Source of the DNA: RYN-230 sp963813975
GTDB lineage: Bacteria; Actinomycetota; Actinomycetes; Streptosporangiales; Streptosporangiaceae
Direction of reading: 5' to 3'
DNA length: 64,000 bases
NCBI GenBank assembly: GCA_963813975.1
Contig: CAWFAP010000004.1
Span: 744,001 to 808,000, forward strand
Position numbers and translations under genes: made by a program. Under the pieces are notes generated by a model that searched no databases, was not told where the DNA came from, and saw nothing but the letters and a program-made list of their open reading frames with translations. Of this stretch, positions 16,724-24,968 are shown piece after piece; the first letter of the stretch is position 1, and each line of letters begins with the position of its first letter.

Positions 16724-18589
16724 TCAGGCGCGGGCCAGCGTGAGGGCGGCTGCGGTGATGGCGCGGGAGTCGATGCCCGCGTCGGCCAGCTGATCCTCGG
16801 GGGTTGCCGACCCGGGCATCTCGCGCACGGCCAGGGTGCGCACGATGGGCAGGGCCTCATCCGTGCCGTCCGCGAAGACCTCAAGCACCGCGTCGCCCAG
16901 GCCGCCTTCCGCCCAGTGGTCCTCGACCGTGATGATGCGCCCGGTCTCCCGGGCGGCCTGGCGCAGCGTGGCCGCGTCGATGGGCTTGACCGAGTACACG
17001 TCGATCACCCGGGCGCTCACGCCGCGCGCGGCGAGCTGGTGGGCGGCGGACAGTGCCTCATGCACGGTGATGCCCGCGGCGGCGATGGTCACCTGGTCGT
17101 CCGCGGAGGACCGCAGCACCCGGCTGCCGCCCACCGGGAATTCCTCGCCGGCTTCGTAGATGACCGGGGTGCCGCCCCGGGTCAGGCGCAGGTAGCTGAC
17201 GCCGTCGCGATCCGCCATGGCCGCGGTCAGCCGGGCGGTCTGGTTGGCGTCACACGGGTAGAGCACCGTGCTGCCGTAGAGGGCCCGGAACGCGGCCATG
17301 TCCTCCAGTGCCATCTGGGATGGCCCGTCCTTGCCGATGGACACCCCGGCGTGCGTGCCGGCCACCCGCAGGCTGGCCCGGCTCACCGCGGCCATCCGCA
17401 GGAAGTCGTAGGCGCGGGTCAGGAACGCGCCGAAGGTGGCCAGGTAGGGCGTCCAGCCGCGGGCCTGCATGCCGAGGGCGGCGGCGGTCATCTGCTGCTC
17501 GGCGATGTAGAACTCGAAGAAGCGCTCGGGGTGCGCATCGGCGAAATACTGGGTCCGGGTCGAGTCGCTCACCTCCCCGTCCAGCACGACGACGTCGGCC
17601 CGGGCGCCGCCCAGCGCGGCCAGGGCCTCGCCGAACGCGTCGCGGGTGGCCACCGACGACCCCACCTCGTAGCCGGGCAGGTGCAGCTGGCCGGCCACGA
17701 ACGCGTGCGGCCGCTGCCGCTGCGCGGGGGGCTGCACCTCCACCCGGGCCGACCGGGGGCCACCCAGTTCACGGATGGCCTCGTCCGGGTCGGGCAGGGG
17801 CTTCCCGTGCGCGCCTTCGGCGTTCTCGACGGCCGACACTCCCCGGCCCTTGCGGGTCCGGGCCAGGATGACCGTGGGCCGTCCGGTGGTCTGCCCGGCC
17901 TCGGCGTAGGCACGGTCGATCTCGCTCACGTCGTGGCCGTCGATCTCGATGGTGTGCCAGCCGAACGCGGCCATCCGCCGTGCGTAGGCCGTGGTGTCCC
18001 AGCCGTGCCGGGTCGGCCCGCGCTGGCCGAGCCGGTTCACGTCGACGATGACGGCCAGGTTGTCCAGGTCGTTGTAGGCGGCGTGCTCGAAGGCCTCCCA
18101 GATGGACCCTTCGGCCAGCTCGCTGTCCCCGCACAGCACCCACACCCGGTAGGGCAGCTGGTCGAGAAACCGGCCGGTCAGGGCGAGCCCGACGCCGACC
18201 GGCAGGCCCAGCCCGAGCGAGCCGGTGGCCACGTCTACCCAGGGCAGCCGGGGGGTGGGGTGCCCTTCCAGGCGGCTGCCCCGGCGGCGGTAGCTGAGCA
18301 GCTCGTCGTCGTTGATCGCCCCGGCGGCCCGGTACATCGCGTAGAGCAGGGGCGACGCGTGACCTTTGGAAAAGATCAGGTGATCGTTACCGGCCGCGTG
18401 CGGGTCGGTGAAGTCATAGCGGAAATGCCGGGCGAGCAGCACGGCCATCAGGTCAGCGGCCGACATCGACGACGTCGGGTGCCCCGAGTTCGCAGCGGCG
18501 CTCGCCCGGACCGCGTCCACGCGCAACTGCTGGCCCAGGTCCTGCAGCCGGTCAGTGGCGGTGCGATCCAGCAACGCTGTGTGGTTCAT
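16724..18589 (-). CDS. tkt: Transketolase (thiamine-diphosphate dependent)
   Basis: A 621-residue enzyme that transfers two-carbon ketol units in the pentose phosphate pathway. The TPP-binding half shows SGHPTSSMSAADLMAVL, GSLGLGLPVGVGLAL and GDSELAEGSIWEA with the N-R-L-G that completes the Mg/TPP motif. The central pyrimidine-binding domain carries the catalytic-Glu region FYIAEQQMTAAALGMQ. The C-terminal domain (VTIAAAGITVHEAL) is intact. It is slightly shorter than housekeeping transketolases (about 660-700) and may be a second, specialised copy. GGAGGGG precedes the ATG. Confidence 0.92.
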   Translation of the reverse strand: MNHTALLDRTATDRLQDLGQQLRVDAVRASAAANSGHPTSSMSAADLMAVLLARHFRYDFTDPHAAGNDHLIFSKGHASPLLYAMYRAAGAINDDELLSYRRRGSRLEGHPTPRLPWVDVATGSLGLGLPVGVGLALTGRFLDQLPYRVWVLCGDSELAEGSIWEAFEHAAYNDLDNLAVIVDVNRLGQRGPTRHGWDTTAYARRMAAFGWHTIEIDGHDVSEIDRAYAEAGQTTGRPTVILARTRKGRGVSAVENAEGAHGKPLPDPDEAIRELGGPRSARVEVQPPAQRQRPHAFVAGQLHLPGYEVGSSVATRDAFGEALAALGGARADVVVLDGEVSDSTRTQYFADAHPERFFEFYIAEQQMTAAALGMQARGWTPYLATFGAFLTRAYDFLRMAAVSRASLRVAGTHAGVSIGKDGPSQMALEDMAAFRALYGSTVLYPCDANQTARLTAAMADRDGVSYLRLTRGGTPVIYEAGEEFPVGGSRVLRSSADDQVTIAAAGITVHEALSAAHQLAARGVSARVIDVYSVKPIDAATLRQAARETGRIITVEDHWAEGGLGDAVLEVFADGTDEALPIVRTLAVREMPGSATPEDQLADAGIDSRAITAAALTLARA

Positions 18590-18716
18590 GATCCCCTCCG
18601 AACGGTTGCTGGCCGGCGGCCCGCAGCGGCACCGCCGCCCAAACCCTCTGGCTGCCCTCGCTCGCTCGCTTTACACACTCTTGACCGCGTGCCGCAGCCC
18701 GCTGCGCGGTAACGCG

Positions 18717-18740
18717 GTTAGCGCTCCGCCGCGGGGGTAG
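18717..18740 (+). promoter_or_regulatory. Possible SigB/SigF-type promoter of the GMC operon
   Basis: GTTAGC (18717-18722) and GGGTAG (18735-18740) are 12 bp apart, close to the GTTT-N12-15-GGGTAT pattern of SigB-family promoters. The first gene of the operon starts about 85 bp downstream. The -35 match is only partial. Confidence 0.25.
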
Positions 18741-18826
18741 CCGCGCGTGCTAGACGCGCGAGCTGGGCGCTCGTGCCAGACGCGCGGCCTGCAGACGGCT
18801 CAGGCAGTGATCCGGTGGAGGAACCA

Positions 18827-19294
18827 GTGAAAACACTGACGAGGCGGCCCGGCGCGGGTGCCCCGGCCCATGGCATCGACCGGATGGTGCGCAACGTCCG
18901 GACCGGGCATTTCGAACGCAGCCTCTCGGCCCTGACCGCCGCGGGCGCGCTGGTCACCGCGGCCGAGATCTTCTTCGAGCACGACAGCGCCAGCTTCGGC
19001 AACAAGATGATGTGGATCCCGGTCGCGCTCGGCCCGGTCGGCGCGGCCGCCGGGGTGGCCGGGTTCTTCAGCCGCCGGCTGGCCAAGACCGCGCTGCCGG
19101 TCGCCTCGGCCGCGATCGTCGCGAACGGGCTGCAGGGGACCTACCTGCACGCCCGGGGCATCGCCCAGAAGCCCGGCGGCTGGTCCAATGCCCGGTACAA
19201 CCTGGAGATGGGGCCGCCGCTGCTGGCCCCGCTGCTGGTCACCATGGTCGGCGGGATGGGCTTGCTGGCCGCGATCCTGCGGCGCGAGCAGTGA
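18827..19294 (+). CDS. Small membrane protein, first gene of GMC oxidoreductase operon
   Basis: A 155-residue protein with about four hydrophobic helices (ALTAAGALVTAAEIFFEH; IPVALGPVGAAAGVAGFF; TALPVASAAIVANGLQGTY; PLLAPLLVTMVGGMGLLAAIL). It opens a three-gene operon with a gluconate 2-dehydrogenase subunit-3-like protein and a GMC oxidoreductase. Such membrane partners may anchor the complex or pass electrons to quinone, but no heme or Cys ligands are seen. The GTG at 18827 is set by GGAGG five bases upstream. Its stop overlaps the next GTG (GTGA). Confidence 0.75.
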   Translation: MKTLTRRPGAGAPAHGIDRMVRNVRTGHFERSLSALTAAGALVTAAEIFFEHDSASFGNKMMWIPVALGPVGAAAGVAGFFSRRLAKTALPVASAAIVANGLQGTYLHARGIAQKPGGWSNARYNLEMGPPLLAPLLVTMVGGMGLLAAILRREQ

Positions 19295-19956
19295 GCCGGC
19301 GGCCCGCCCGCCCGGCCGCGCCCGGGGCGCCCACCACCCCTGGCGGCGGCCCGGAACGCTTCCCCGGGTTCGACGTCATGTCCCAGCTGCCGCACTGGGA
19401 CCCGGCGACGGCGGCCGCGGTGGAGTCACGGCTGGGCCCGCCGCCGGACCCGCGGTTCTTCAGCCCGGCCGAGGAGGCCATCGCCACGGCCCTGCTCAAC
19501 CTGATCCTCGGCCAGGAGGAGGAACCCCGGGTCCCGGTGACCGCCATGATCGACGCGCGGCTGGCCGAGGCCCAGACCGACGGATGGCGGTACGCCGATA
19601 TGCCCGAGGACGGCCAGGCCTGGCGGGACACGCTCGCGTACCTCGACGCTGACGCCGACGTGAAGTACGCGGCCGGGTTCGCCGAGTGCGCGCCCGCCGA
19701 CCAGCACGCGCTGGTCCAGGCGGTGCAGGATCTCGGCTCGGGCGACTGGCACGGCCTGCCGGCCAGCCGCGTCTGGAGCCTGTGGACCCGCTACGCGTGC
19801 ACCGCGTTCTACGCCCACCCCTGGGCCTGGAACGAGATGGGTTTCCCCGGGCCTGCCTACCCGCGCGGCTACAAGAACAAGGGGGTGGGACGGCGGGAGC
19901 CGTTCGAGATCGCGGACCGCCGCCCGGCCGAGGACCCGGTCCGGGAGGGCGAATGA
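19291..19956 (+). CDS. Gluconate 2-dehydrogenase subunit 3-family protein
   Basis: A 221-residue small subunit of the PF13618 family. The region FFSPAEEAIATALLNLILGQEEEPRVPVTAMIDARL and the C-terminal FYAHPWAWNEMGFPGPAYPRGY are typical of these proteins, which chaperone or complete membrane-linked FAD dehydrogenases. A Tat signal, often found on this subunit, is not evident. GTG start overlaps the previous gene by 4 bp and the stop overlaps the next ATG (ATGA). It is almost certainly the partner of the following GMC oxidoreductase. Confidence 0.85.
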   Translation: MSRRPARPAAPGAPTTPGGGPERFPGFDVMSQLPHWDPATAAAVESRLGPPPDPRFFSPAEEAIATALLNLILGQEEEPRVPVTAMIDARLAEAQTDGWRYADMPEDGQAWRDTLAYLDADADVKYAAGFAECAPADQHALVQAVQDLGSGDWHGLPASRVWSLWTRYACTAFYAHPWAWNEMGFPGPAYPRGYKNKGVGRREPFEIADRRPAEDPVREGE

Positions 19957-21596
19957 GTACCCAGGTCCGTCAGCGGAACGAATCGGCCTGGCTGCTGCCC
20001 AACGACGGCACCCGGACGAACCACCGGCTGCGCCGGGACATGCGGCAGTTCGCCGACACCGACGAGCTCGACCTGGTCATCGTGGGGTGCGGGGCGGGCG
20101 GCTCGGTGCTGCTGCAGCGGCTGGCCCGGGCCGGCTGGCGGGTGGCCGCCCTGGACGCCGGGCCGTTCTGGGACCCGGACACGGACTGGTTCAGTGACGA
20201 GGCCGCGTCCCACCACCTGTACTGGACCGAGCCCCGGGTGATCACCGGGACCGATCCCGTGCCGCTCGGCTCCAACAACTCGGGCCGCGGCGTGGGCGGG
20301 TCCATGGTGCACTACGCCGGCTACACGCCGCGCTTTCATCCCAGCGACTTCCGGATGTTCACCCAGGACGGGGTCGGCGCCGACTGGCCGCTCAGCTATG
20401 GTGACCTGCGGCCGTACTACCAGGCCATCGAGGAGGAACTGCCAGTCGCGGGGGAGCACTGGCCCTGGGGAGACCCACACGGCTACCCGCACCGGGCGCA
20501 CCCGGTCGGCGGCAACGGCGAGGTGTTCCTGCGCGGCGCCCGGAAGCTGGGCATCATAGCCAAGGTCGGACCGGTCGCCATTCCTAACGGCCGGTTCGGC
20601 AACCGCCCTCATTGCATCTACCGGGGATTCTGCCTGCAAGGATGCAAGGTCAACGCCAAGGCGAGCCCGCTGATCAGCCACATCCCGGACGCCCTGGCTC
20701 ACGGCGGGGAGGTCCGGGCCGACGCCATGGTGACCCGCATCGCCGTCGACGAGCGGACCGGGCGGGCGGCCGGCGTGCACTACGTGCGCGGCGGCCGGGA
20801 ACGGTTCCAGCGGGCCCGGATGGTCGCGGTGGCCGGTTACTCGATCGAGACGCCCCGGCTGCTGCTGAACTCCTCAACCGGCCGCTTCCCCGATGGCCTC
20901 TGCAATGACTTCGACCAGGTCGGGCGCTACCTCATGGTGCAGGGGGCGCCGCAGACCGCGGGCCGGTTCGACGACGAGGTCCGGATGTACAAGGCGCCCC
21001 CGCCCGAAGTCAGCTCGGAGGACTTCTACGAAACCGACCCGGGCCAGCCGTACCGGCGCGGGTTCTCGCTCCAGAACGTGTCCCCCCTGCCCATCACCTG
21101 GGCCGAGCACGTCGCGGCCCAGGGCCACTGGGGCCGCGCCCTGCGCGACTACATGAGCGACTACGTGCACTGGTGCTGCCTGGGCGCGCTGTGCGAGTTC
21201 CTGCCCCAGGCGGACAACCGGGTCACGCTGGACGAGGAGACCGACCGCTACGGGCTGCCCGTGGCCAGGTTCTCCTACTCCCAGTGCGACAACGACACCC
21301 AGCTGCTCCACGCGGCGCAGCGCGTCATGGAGGACCTCCTGCACGCGGCCGGGGCCGATGAGGTGATCACCATCCAGCGCTTCGCGCATCTGGTGGGCGG
21401 GGCCCGGATGGCCGCTGACGAACGGCACGGTGTGGTCAACGGGAACTGCCGCAGCTTCGCCGTGCCCAACCTCTACATCACCGACGGGAGCGTGCTGCCC
21501 ACCCAGGGCAGCGCCAACCCCGCCCTGACCATCATGGCCGTCGCCGCGCGGGCCGCTGGCCTGCTGCAGGCCGGCGCCCGCGGCGGCCCATCCTGA
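19953..21596 (+). CDS. GMC-family FAD oxidoreductase
   Basis: A 547-residue flavoenzyme. The FAD-binding Rossmann motif is LDLVIVGCGAGGSVLLQRLARAGW at about residue 38, the flavin-contacting NNSGRGVGGSMVHYAGYTPRF follows, and the C-terminal active-site stretch includes QRFAHLVGGARMAA and NLYITDGSVLPTQGSANPALTIM. With the subunit-3 protein it resembles gluconate, sorbitol or other sugar/alcohol dehydrogenase complexes that feed electrons to the respiratory chain, but no cytochrome c subunit is encoded here. The cysteine-rich CIYRGFCLQGCKVNAK segment resembles the [3Fe-4S]/Cys region of the GdhA-like group. The substrate is unknown. Confidence 0.88.
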   Translation: MSTQVRQRNESAWLLPNDGTRTNHRLRRDMRQFADTDELDLVIVGCGAGGSVLLQRLARAGWRVAALDAGPFWDPDTDWFSDEAASHHLYWTEPRVITGTDPVPLGSNNSGRGVGGSMVHYAGYTPRFHPSDFRMFTQDGVGADWPLSYGDLRPYYQAIEEELPVAGEHWPWGDPHGYPHRAHPVGGNGEVFLRGARKLGIIAKVGPVAIPNGRFGNRPHCIYRGFCLQGCKVNAKASPLISHIPDALAHGGEVRADAMVTRIAVDERTGRAAGVHYVRGGRERFQRARMVAVAGYSIETPRLLLNSSTGRFPDGLCNDFDQVGRYLMVQGAPQTAGRFDDEVRMYKAPPPEVSSEDFYETDPGQPYRRGFSLQNVSPLPITWAEHVAAQGHWGRALRDYMSDYVHWCCLGALCEFLPQADNRVTLDEETDRYGLPVARFSYSQCDNDTQLLHAAQRVMEDLLHAAGADEVITIQRFAHLVGGARMAADERHGVVNGNCRSFAVPNLYITDGSVLPTQGSANPALTIMAVAARAAGLLQAGARGGPS

Positions 21597-21606
21597 GGAG
21601 AGCACC

Positions 21607-22014
21607 GTGCCAGGACGTGAGGAACTGCCGTCGACCCTCCAGCGGTCACCGGCGAAGGCCCAGGAAACATGGGTCAAGGCGCACGACAGTGCGGTCCAGG
21701 AGTACGGGGAGGGCGAGCGCGCGCACCGCACCGCGTATGGCGCGCTGAAGCACTCGTTCGAGAAGGTCGGCGACCACTGGGAACCCAAGCCAGGCGGCGC
21801 CAAAGGGCCGTCCGACGAGCAGTCGGCCCGGCCCCGGGGCCAGTCCGGCGAAAGCTACGGCGGGGTCGACGCCAACGCCAGCAAGCAGCACCTCCTCGGG
21901 CTGGCCCGCCGGCTGGGCGTGCCCGGCCGGTCGAGCATGACCAAGCAGGAACTGGCCGCCGCGATCGAGAAGGAGAACGACCGGCGCACCGCGGCCGCCC
22001 GGGGCCGGGCGTAA
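21607..22014 (+). CDS. ChaB-family protein with Rho N-terminal-like domain
   Basis: A 135-residue protein. Residues 1-60 match ChaB (REELPSTLQRSPAKAQETWVKAHDSAVQEYGEGERAHRTAYGALKHSFEK), a small cation-transport-linked or stress-associated domain. Residues 95-125 (ASKQHLLGLARRLGVPGRSSMTKQELAAAIEKEN) look like a SAP/Rho-N helical nucleic-acid-binding module. GAGGAGAG precedes the GTG. Only 10 bp behind the GMC gene, it is probably the last gene of that operon. ChaB-like genes in actinobacteria often belong to general stress regulons. Confidence 0.8.
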   Translation: MPGREELPSTLQRSPAKAQETWVKAHDSAVQEYGEGERAHRTAYGALKHSFEKVGDHWEPKPGGAKGPSDEQSARPRGQSGESYGGVDANASKQHLLGLARRLGVPGRSSMTKQELAAAIEKENDRRTAAARGRA

Positions 22015-22061
22015 CGCCGCGGGCCAGTACGGGTGGGACCGGAGACCAGCTGAGGGAGCCT

Positions 22062-22086
22062 GTTTCATGCCGGGCTGAGCGGGCAG
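22062..22086 (+). promoter_or_regulatory. Possible SigB/SigF-type promoter before the zinc dehydrogenase
   Basis: GTTTCA (22062-22067) and GGGCAG (22081-22086) are 13 bp apart, about 80 bp before the dehydrogenase start. The pattern resembles the SigB-family consensus but the -10 box has one poor base. Confidence 0.25.
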
Positions 22087-22163
22087 CGGAGTCAGGTATC
22101 CCCCCGCCTGGCCCGGAAGCGCGGCCCGGCCGCTGAGACAACCCACACCTTCCAGGAGTTTGC

Positions 22164-23309
22164 GTGAAGGCTGTCGTATACAAGGGCCCGTTCACCGTCG
22201 CGGTGGAGGAGGTGCCCGACGCCCGGATCGAGGCACCGAATGACGCGGTGGTGCGGATCACGACCACGAACATCTGCGGGTCCGACCTGCACATGTACGA
22301 AGGCCGGACGAACGTGGAAGAGGGCAAGGTGCTCGGCCACGAGAACATGGGCATCGTCGAGGAGACCGGCCCCGGGGTGACCTGGATCAAGCCCGGCGAC
22401 CGGGTGTCTGTCCCCTTCAACATCGCCTGCGGCAGCTGCCGCAACTGCGTGGCCGGATGGACCGCGTTCTGCCTGCGGGTGAATCCCACCGAAGGGGTGG
22501 ACGGGGCCGCGTATGGCTACGCCCAGATGGGGCCCTACCCGGGCGGCCAGGCGGAGTACCTGCGGGTGCCGTTCGCGGACTTCAATCTGCTCCCGCTGCC
22601 CGCCGGCGCCGAGCACGAGCGTGACTTCACCATGCTCTCGGACATCTTCCCGACGGGATACCACGGGGCGGTGCTGGCCGGCGTCAGTCCCGGCGACACC
22701 GTGGTCGTGTTCGGCGCGGGCCCGGTCGGGCTGCTCGCCGCACACAGTTCCTACCTGCGCGGGGCGTCGCAGGTGTTCGTGGTGGACATGCACAAGGACC
22801 GGCTGGAGCTCGCGGCCCGGTTCGACGCCACCCCGGTCAGCCTTACCGACGGCGACCCCGCCGGGCAGATCATGGACGCCACGCACGGGCTCGGCGCGGA
22901 CCGCGGTATCGAGGCCGTCGGGTACCAGGCGCACGACCCGGCCGGTGACGAGCATCCGGAGATGGTGCTGGACAGCCTGGTCAAGTCGGTGCGGACGACC
23001 GGCGGGATCGGCGTGGTGGGCGTGTACGTGCCCAGCGACCCGAAGGCGGGCAGCGAGAGCGCGCAGCAGGGCCGGATCGGCTTCGACTACGGCACGTTCT
23101 TCCAGAAGGGCCAGGCCATGGGCACGGGCCAGTGCCCGGTCAAGCGGTACAACGAGCAGCTCCGCGACCTGATCGTGGCGGGCCGCGCGACGCCCTCGCT
23201 GCTGGTGTCGCACGAGCTGCCGCTGACCGAGGCGCCTGGCGCCTACGAGAAGTTCGACCGGCGGGAGGACGGCTTCACCAAGGTCCTCCTTCATCCGGCG
23301 AACGCCTGA
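22164..23309 (+). CDS. Zinc-dependent alcohol dehydrogenase, glutathione-independent formaldehyde dehydrogenase type
   Basis: A 381-residue medium-chain dehydrogenase. Catalytic zinc ligands are in TTNICGSDLHMYEG and LGHENMG; four structural-zinc cysteines lie in ACGSCRNCVAGWTAFC; the NAD-binding motif is VVVFGAGPVGLLAAH. Length and the long C-terminal insertion (YVPSDPKAGSESAQQGRIGFDYGTFFQKGQ) are typical of the glutathione-independent formaldehyde dehydrogenase subgroup, which oxidises aldehydes or alcohols with bound NAD. CAGGAG lies five bases before the GTG start. A strong hairpin follows the stop, so it is probably monocistronic. Confidence 0.9.
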   Translation: MKAVVYKGPFTVAVEEVPDARIEAPNDAVVRITTTNICGSDLHMYEGRTNVEEGKVLGHENMGIVEETGPGVTWIKPGDRVSVPFNIACGSCRNCVAGWTAFCLRVNPTEGVDGAAYGYAQMGPYPGGQAEYLRVPFADFNLLPLPAGAEHERDFTMLSDIFPTGYHGAVLAGVSPGDTVVVFGAGPVGLLAAHSSYLRGASQVFVVDMHKDRLELAARFDATPVSLTDGDPAGQIMDATHGLGADRGIEAVGYQAHDPAGDEHPEMVLDSLVKSVRTTGGIGVVGVYVPSDPKAGSESAQQGRIGFDYGTFFQKGQAMGTGQCPVKRYNEQLRDLIVAGRATPSLLVSHELPLTEAPGAYEKFDRREDGFTKVLLHPANA

Positions 23310-23313
23310 GCGT

Positions 23314-23349
23314 CCGGCCCGGGTACCAGCGGCTGAGCACCCGGGCCGG
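23314..23349 (+). terminator. Terminator hairpin after the zinc dehydrogenase
   Basis: CCGGCCCGGGT (23314-23324) is perfectly complementary to ACCCGGGCCGG (23339-23349) around a 14-nt loop, 5 bp after the stop codon. No long T-run follows. Confidence 0.65.
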
Positions 23350-23360
23350 GCTTGACCGCT

Positions 23361-23398
23361 CGCCCGCGTGGCATTTCAACGGCGATGCCACGTGGGCG
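23361..23398. repeat. Second inverted repeat in the dehydrogenase-GAF gap
   Basis: Arms 23361-23374 and 23385-23398 match at 13 of 14 positions around a 10-nt loop (left arm begins CGCCCGCGTGGCAT). It lies 12 bp after the first hairpin. It may be a backup terminator or part of the GAF gene's leader. Confidence 0.6.
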
Positions 23399-23556
23399 AG
23401 CCGCGTCTGCGGGCGAAGTGGCTGGCCTCTGCGGGCGGGCCTGGCCCGCGGCTCTCATCTGGGGCAGCGCTGCCCCACCCGCTGGTGGGAGGATAAGACG
23501 GGGAGTACCCAGTCCCCGGGCCGCAACCGTCCACCGGGAAACGGGCGGAGGGAGCC

Positions 23557-24048
23557 ATGGCCAGTCCGGACCTCCCGCGGGAGGCAGCCGAGCTGCTGCA
23601 CAGTGCCAGCGAGCTGCTCAGCAGGCCCAGGCCGCCGGCGCCGGAAACGCTGGGCCATCTGGTCCGGCTGGCCGCGACCGAGGTGCCTGGATGCTCGGGG
23701 GCCAGCGCCACCCTGTGGCAGGACGGGGAACCGGCCTTCTTCGCCGCGAGCCATCCTGACCTGGCCGAGCTCGCCGCGATCGAACGCAGCACCGGGTGCG
23801 GCCCGGTGACCGAGGCCCGGGCCGCCGGGCGGCTGGTCTGCACCCAGGACACCCTGCACGAGGACCGCTGGCCCCGGTACGCGGCGGCCGCGCTGTCCCG
23901 CGGCGTGCGCAGCTCGGTGACCCTGATCCACCAGTCCGGCGCGGTCGTGGTCACGCTGTCCCTGTTCGGGGCGCGCCCAGGGCATCCCGGCCTGAGGGAC
24001 CAGCCGCGCCCCGCCGGAGTTCAGCCGCCGGGCGCTACCGGTAGCTGA
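23557..24048 (+). CDS. GAF-domain protein, apparently truncated
   Basis: A 163-residue protein with an N-terminal helix (LPREAAELLHSASELLSR) and a GAF domain (LGHLVRLAATEVPGCSGASATLWQDG... GCGPVTEARAAGRLVCTQDTLHEDRWPRY... GVRSSVTLIHQSGAVVVTLSLFG). Similar actinobacterial proteins continue into an ANTAR RNA-binding or kinase-like output domain. Here the frame runs into a non-homologous tail and ends 14 bp inside the 3' end of the opposing sigma-factor gene. GGAGGGAG precedes the ATG. It is probably a truncated sensor; whether it still works is unclear. Confidence 0.65.
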   Translation: MASPDLPREAAELLHSASELLSRPRPPAPETLGHLVRLAATEVPGCSGASATLWQDGEPAFFAASHPDLAELAAIERSTGCGPVTEARAAGRLVCTQDTLHEDRWPRYAAAALSRGVRSSVTLIHQSGAVVVTLSLFGARPGHPGLRDQPRPAGVQPPGATGS

Positions 24049-24862
24049 CCTGCTGCTCCGGGCCGAGCAGGCACTCGCGGAGGTAATCGAGGGCCCGGGC
24101 CAGCAGCCGCGACACGTGCATCTGCGATACGCCCAGCTTCTGGCCTATCTCAGCCTGGGTCATGTTGCCGTAGAAGCGCATGGCCAGGATGTGCTGCTCC
24201 CGTTCGGGCAGCTCGTTCCAGTGCGTGGACACCGCCTGCATGTCCAGGGTGCGCTCCACCTGCGGATCCTCGCCGCCGAGCACATCGCCCAGGGTAGCCG
24301 CGTCGTCGTCGGTCAACATGGGGGCATCCAGCGAGTGCGGGTGGAAAACCATGTCCGCCCGGTTCGCCTCCCGGATGTCGTCCAGGGTGACGCCCAGATG
24401 GCCGGCGACCTCCTCGTCGGTGGGCGGGTGGCCCAGGTCCTGGACGAGGTTGGAGCGCGCCTTGCGGACCTGGAGCAGCAGCTCCTGGACGGGCCGCTTG
24501 ACATGGACCTGCCAGCGCTTGTCGCGGAAGTGCCGCTTGATCTCGCCGGAGATGCACGGCTGCGCGTAGGCGGCCAGGTTCCCGCCGTAGGCGGGATCGA
24601 AGTTGTTGATGGCCTTGAGCAGCCCGACGTAGCCGACCTGCATCAGCTCTTCTTCCGGTTCCGGGCTGTCCCGGTACCGGCGGGCGCACGAGCGGACCAG
24701 CGAGCGGTACCGCAGCACCAGGGCCTCGCACGCGGCCGAACGCCGCCGGGATCCAGCCGGCAGTGTGTGAACGAGTTCGAGCAGTTCGCCGTCGTCCTGC
24801 GCTGCCGGGTCAACGGCCGGTGGCGTGGGCGCGAGGGGGGTCGCTGCCTCCACGTCTATCAC
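24035..24862 (-). CDS. sigF: SigB/SigF/SigG-family RNA polymerase sigma factor
   Basis: A 275-residue alternative sigma factor of the general-stress/sporulation group. Region 2 (ELMQVGYVGLLKAINNFDPAYGGNLAAYAQPCISGEIKRHFRDKRW), region 3 (VKRPVQELLLQVRKARSNLVQDLGHPPTDEEVAGHLGV) and region 4 (LPEREQHILAMRFYGNMTQAEIGQKLGVSQMHVSRLLARALDYLR) are all present. No anti-sigma factor gene is adjacent. The start is GTG at 24862; GTG at 24853 also has a good ribosome site (GAGGTGA). A matching SigF-type promoter lies 38 bp upstream, implying self-activation. Confidence 0.93.
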   Translation of the reverse strand: MIDVEAATPLAPTPPAVDPAAQDDGELLELVHTLPAGSRRRSAACEALVLRYRSLVRSCARRYRDSPEPEEELMQVGYVGLLKAINNFDPAYGGNLAAYAQPCISGEIKRHFRDKRWQVHVKRPVQELLLQVRKARSNLVQDLGHPPTDEEVAGHLGVTLDDIREANRADMVFHPHSLDAPMLTDDDAATLGDVLGGEDPQVERTLDMQAVSTHWNELPEREQHILAMRFYGNMTQAEIGQKLGVSQMHVSRLLARALDYLRECLLGPEQQVSYR

Positions 24863-24899
24863 CTCAGTATCCTGCGGGCGGTATCAGTTCCTCCCGAGG

Positions 24900-24923
24900 A
24901 TGCCCCGTGCACCAAAGATAAAC
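24900..24923 (-). promoter_or_regulatory. SigB/SigF-type promoter of the sigma-factor gene
   Basis: Read on the minus strand, GTTTAT (24923-24918) and GGGCAT (24905-24900) are separated by exactly 12 bp, matching the GTTTaa-N12-14-GGGtAt consensus of SigB-family holoenzymes. It sits 38 bp upstream of the sigma gene start, so the sigma factor probably activates its own transcription. Confidence 0.6.
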
Positions 24924-24968
24924 ATTCTTGCCCGGAGTATTCACCGCCGCCCGGCGGGCTCCTGGCCG

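Noticed and set aside
16916..18712. 598-residue plus-strand frame opposite transketolase
   Set aside because: Transketolase motifs are unequivocal on the minus strand; the opposite frame is shadow coding.
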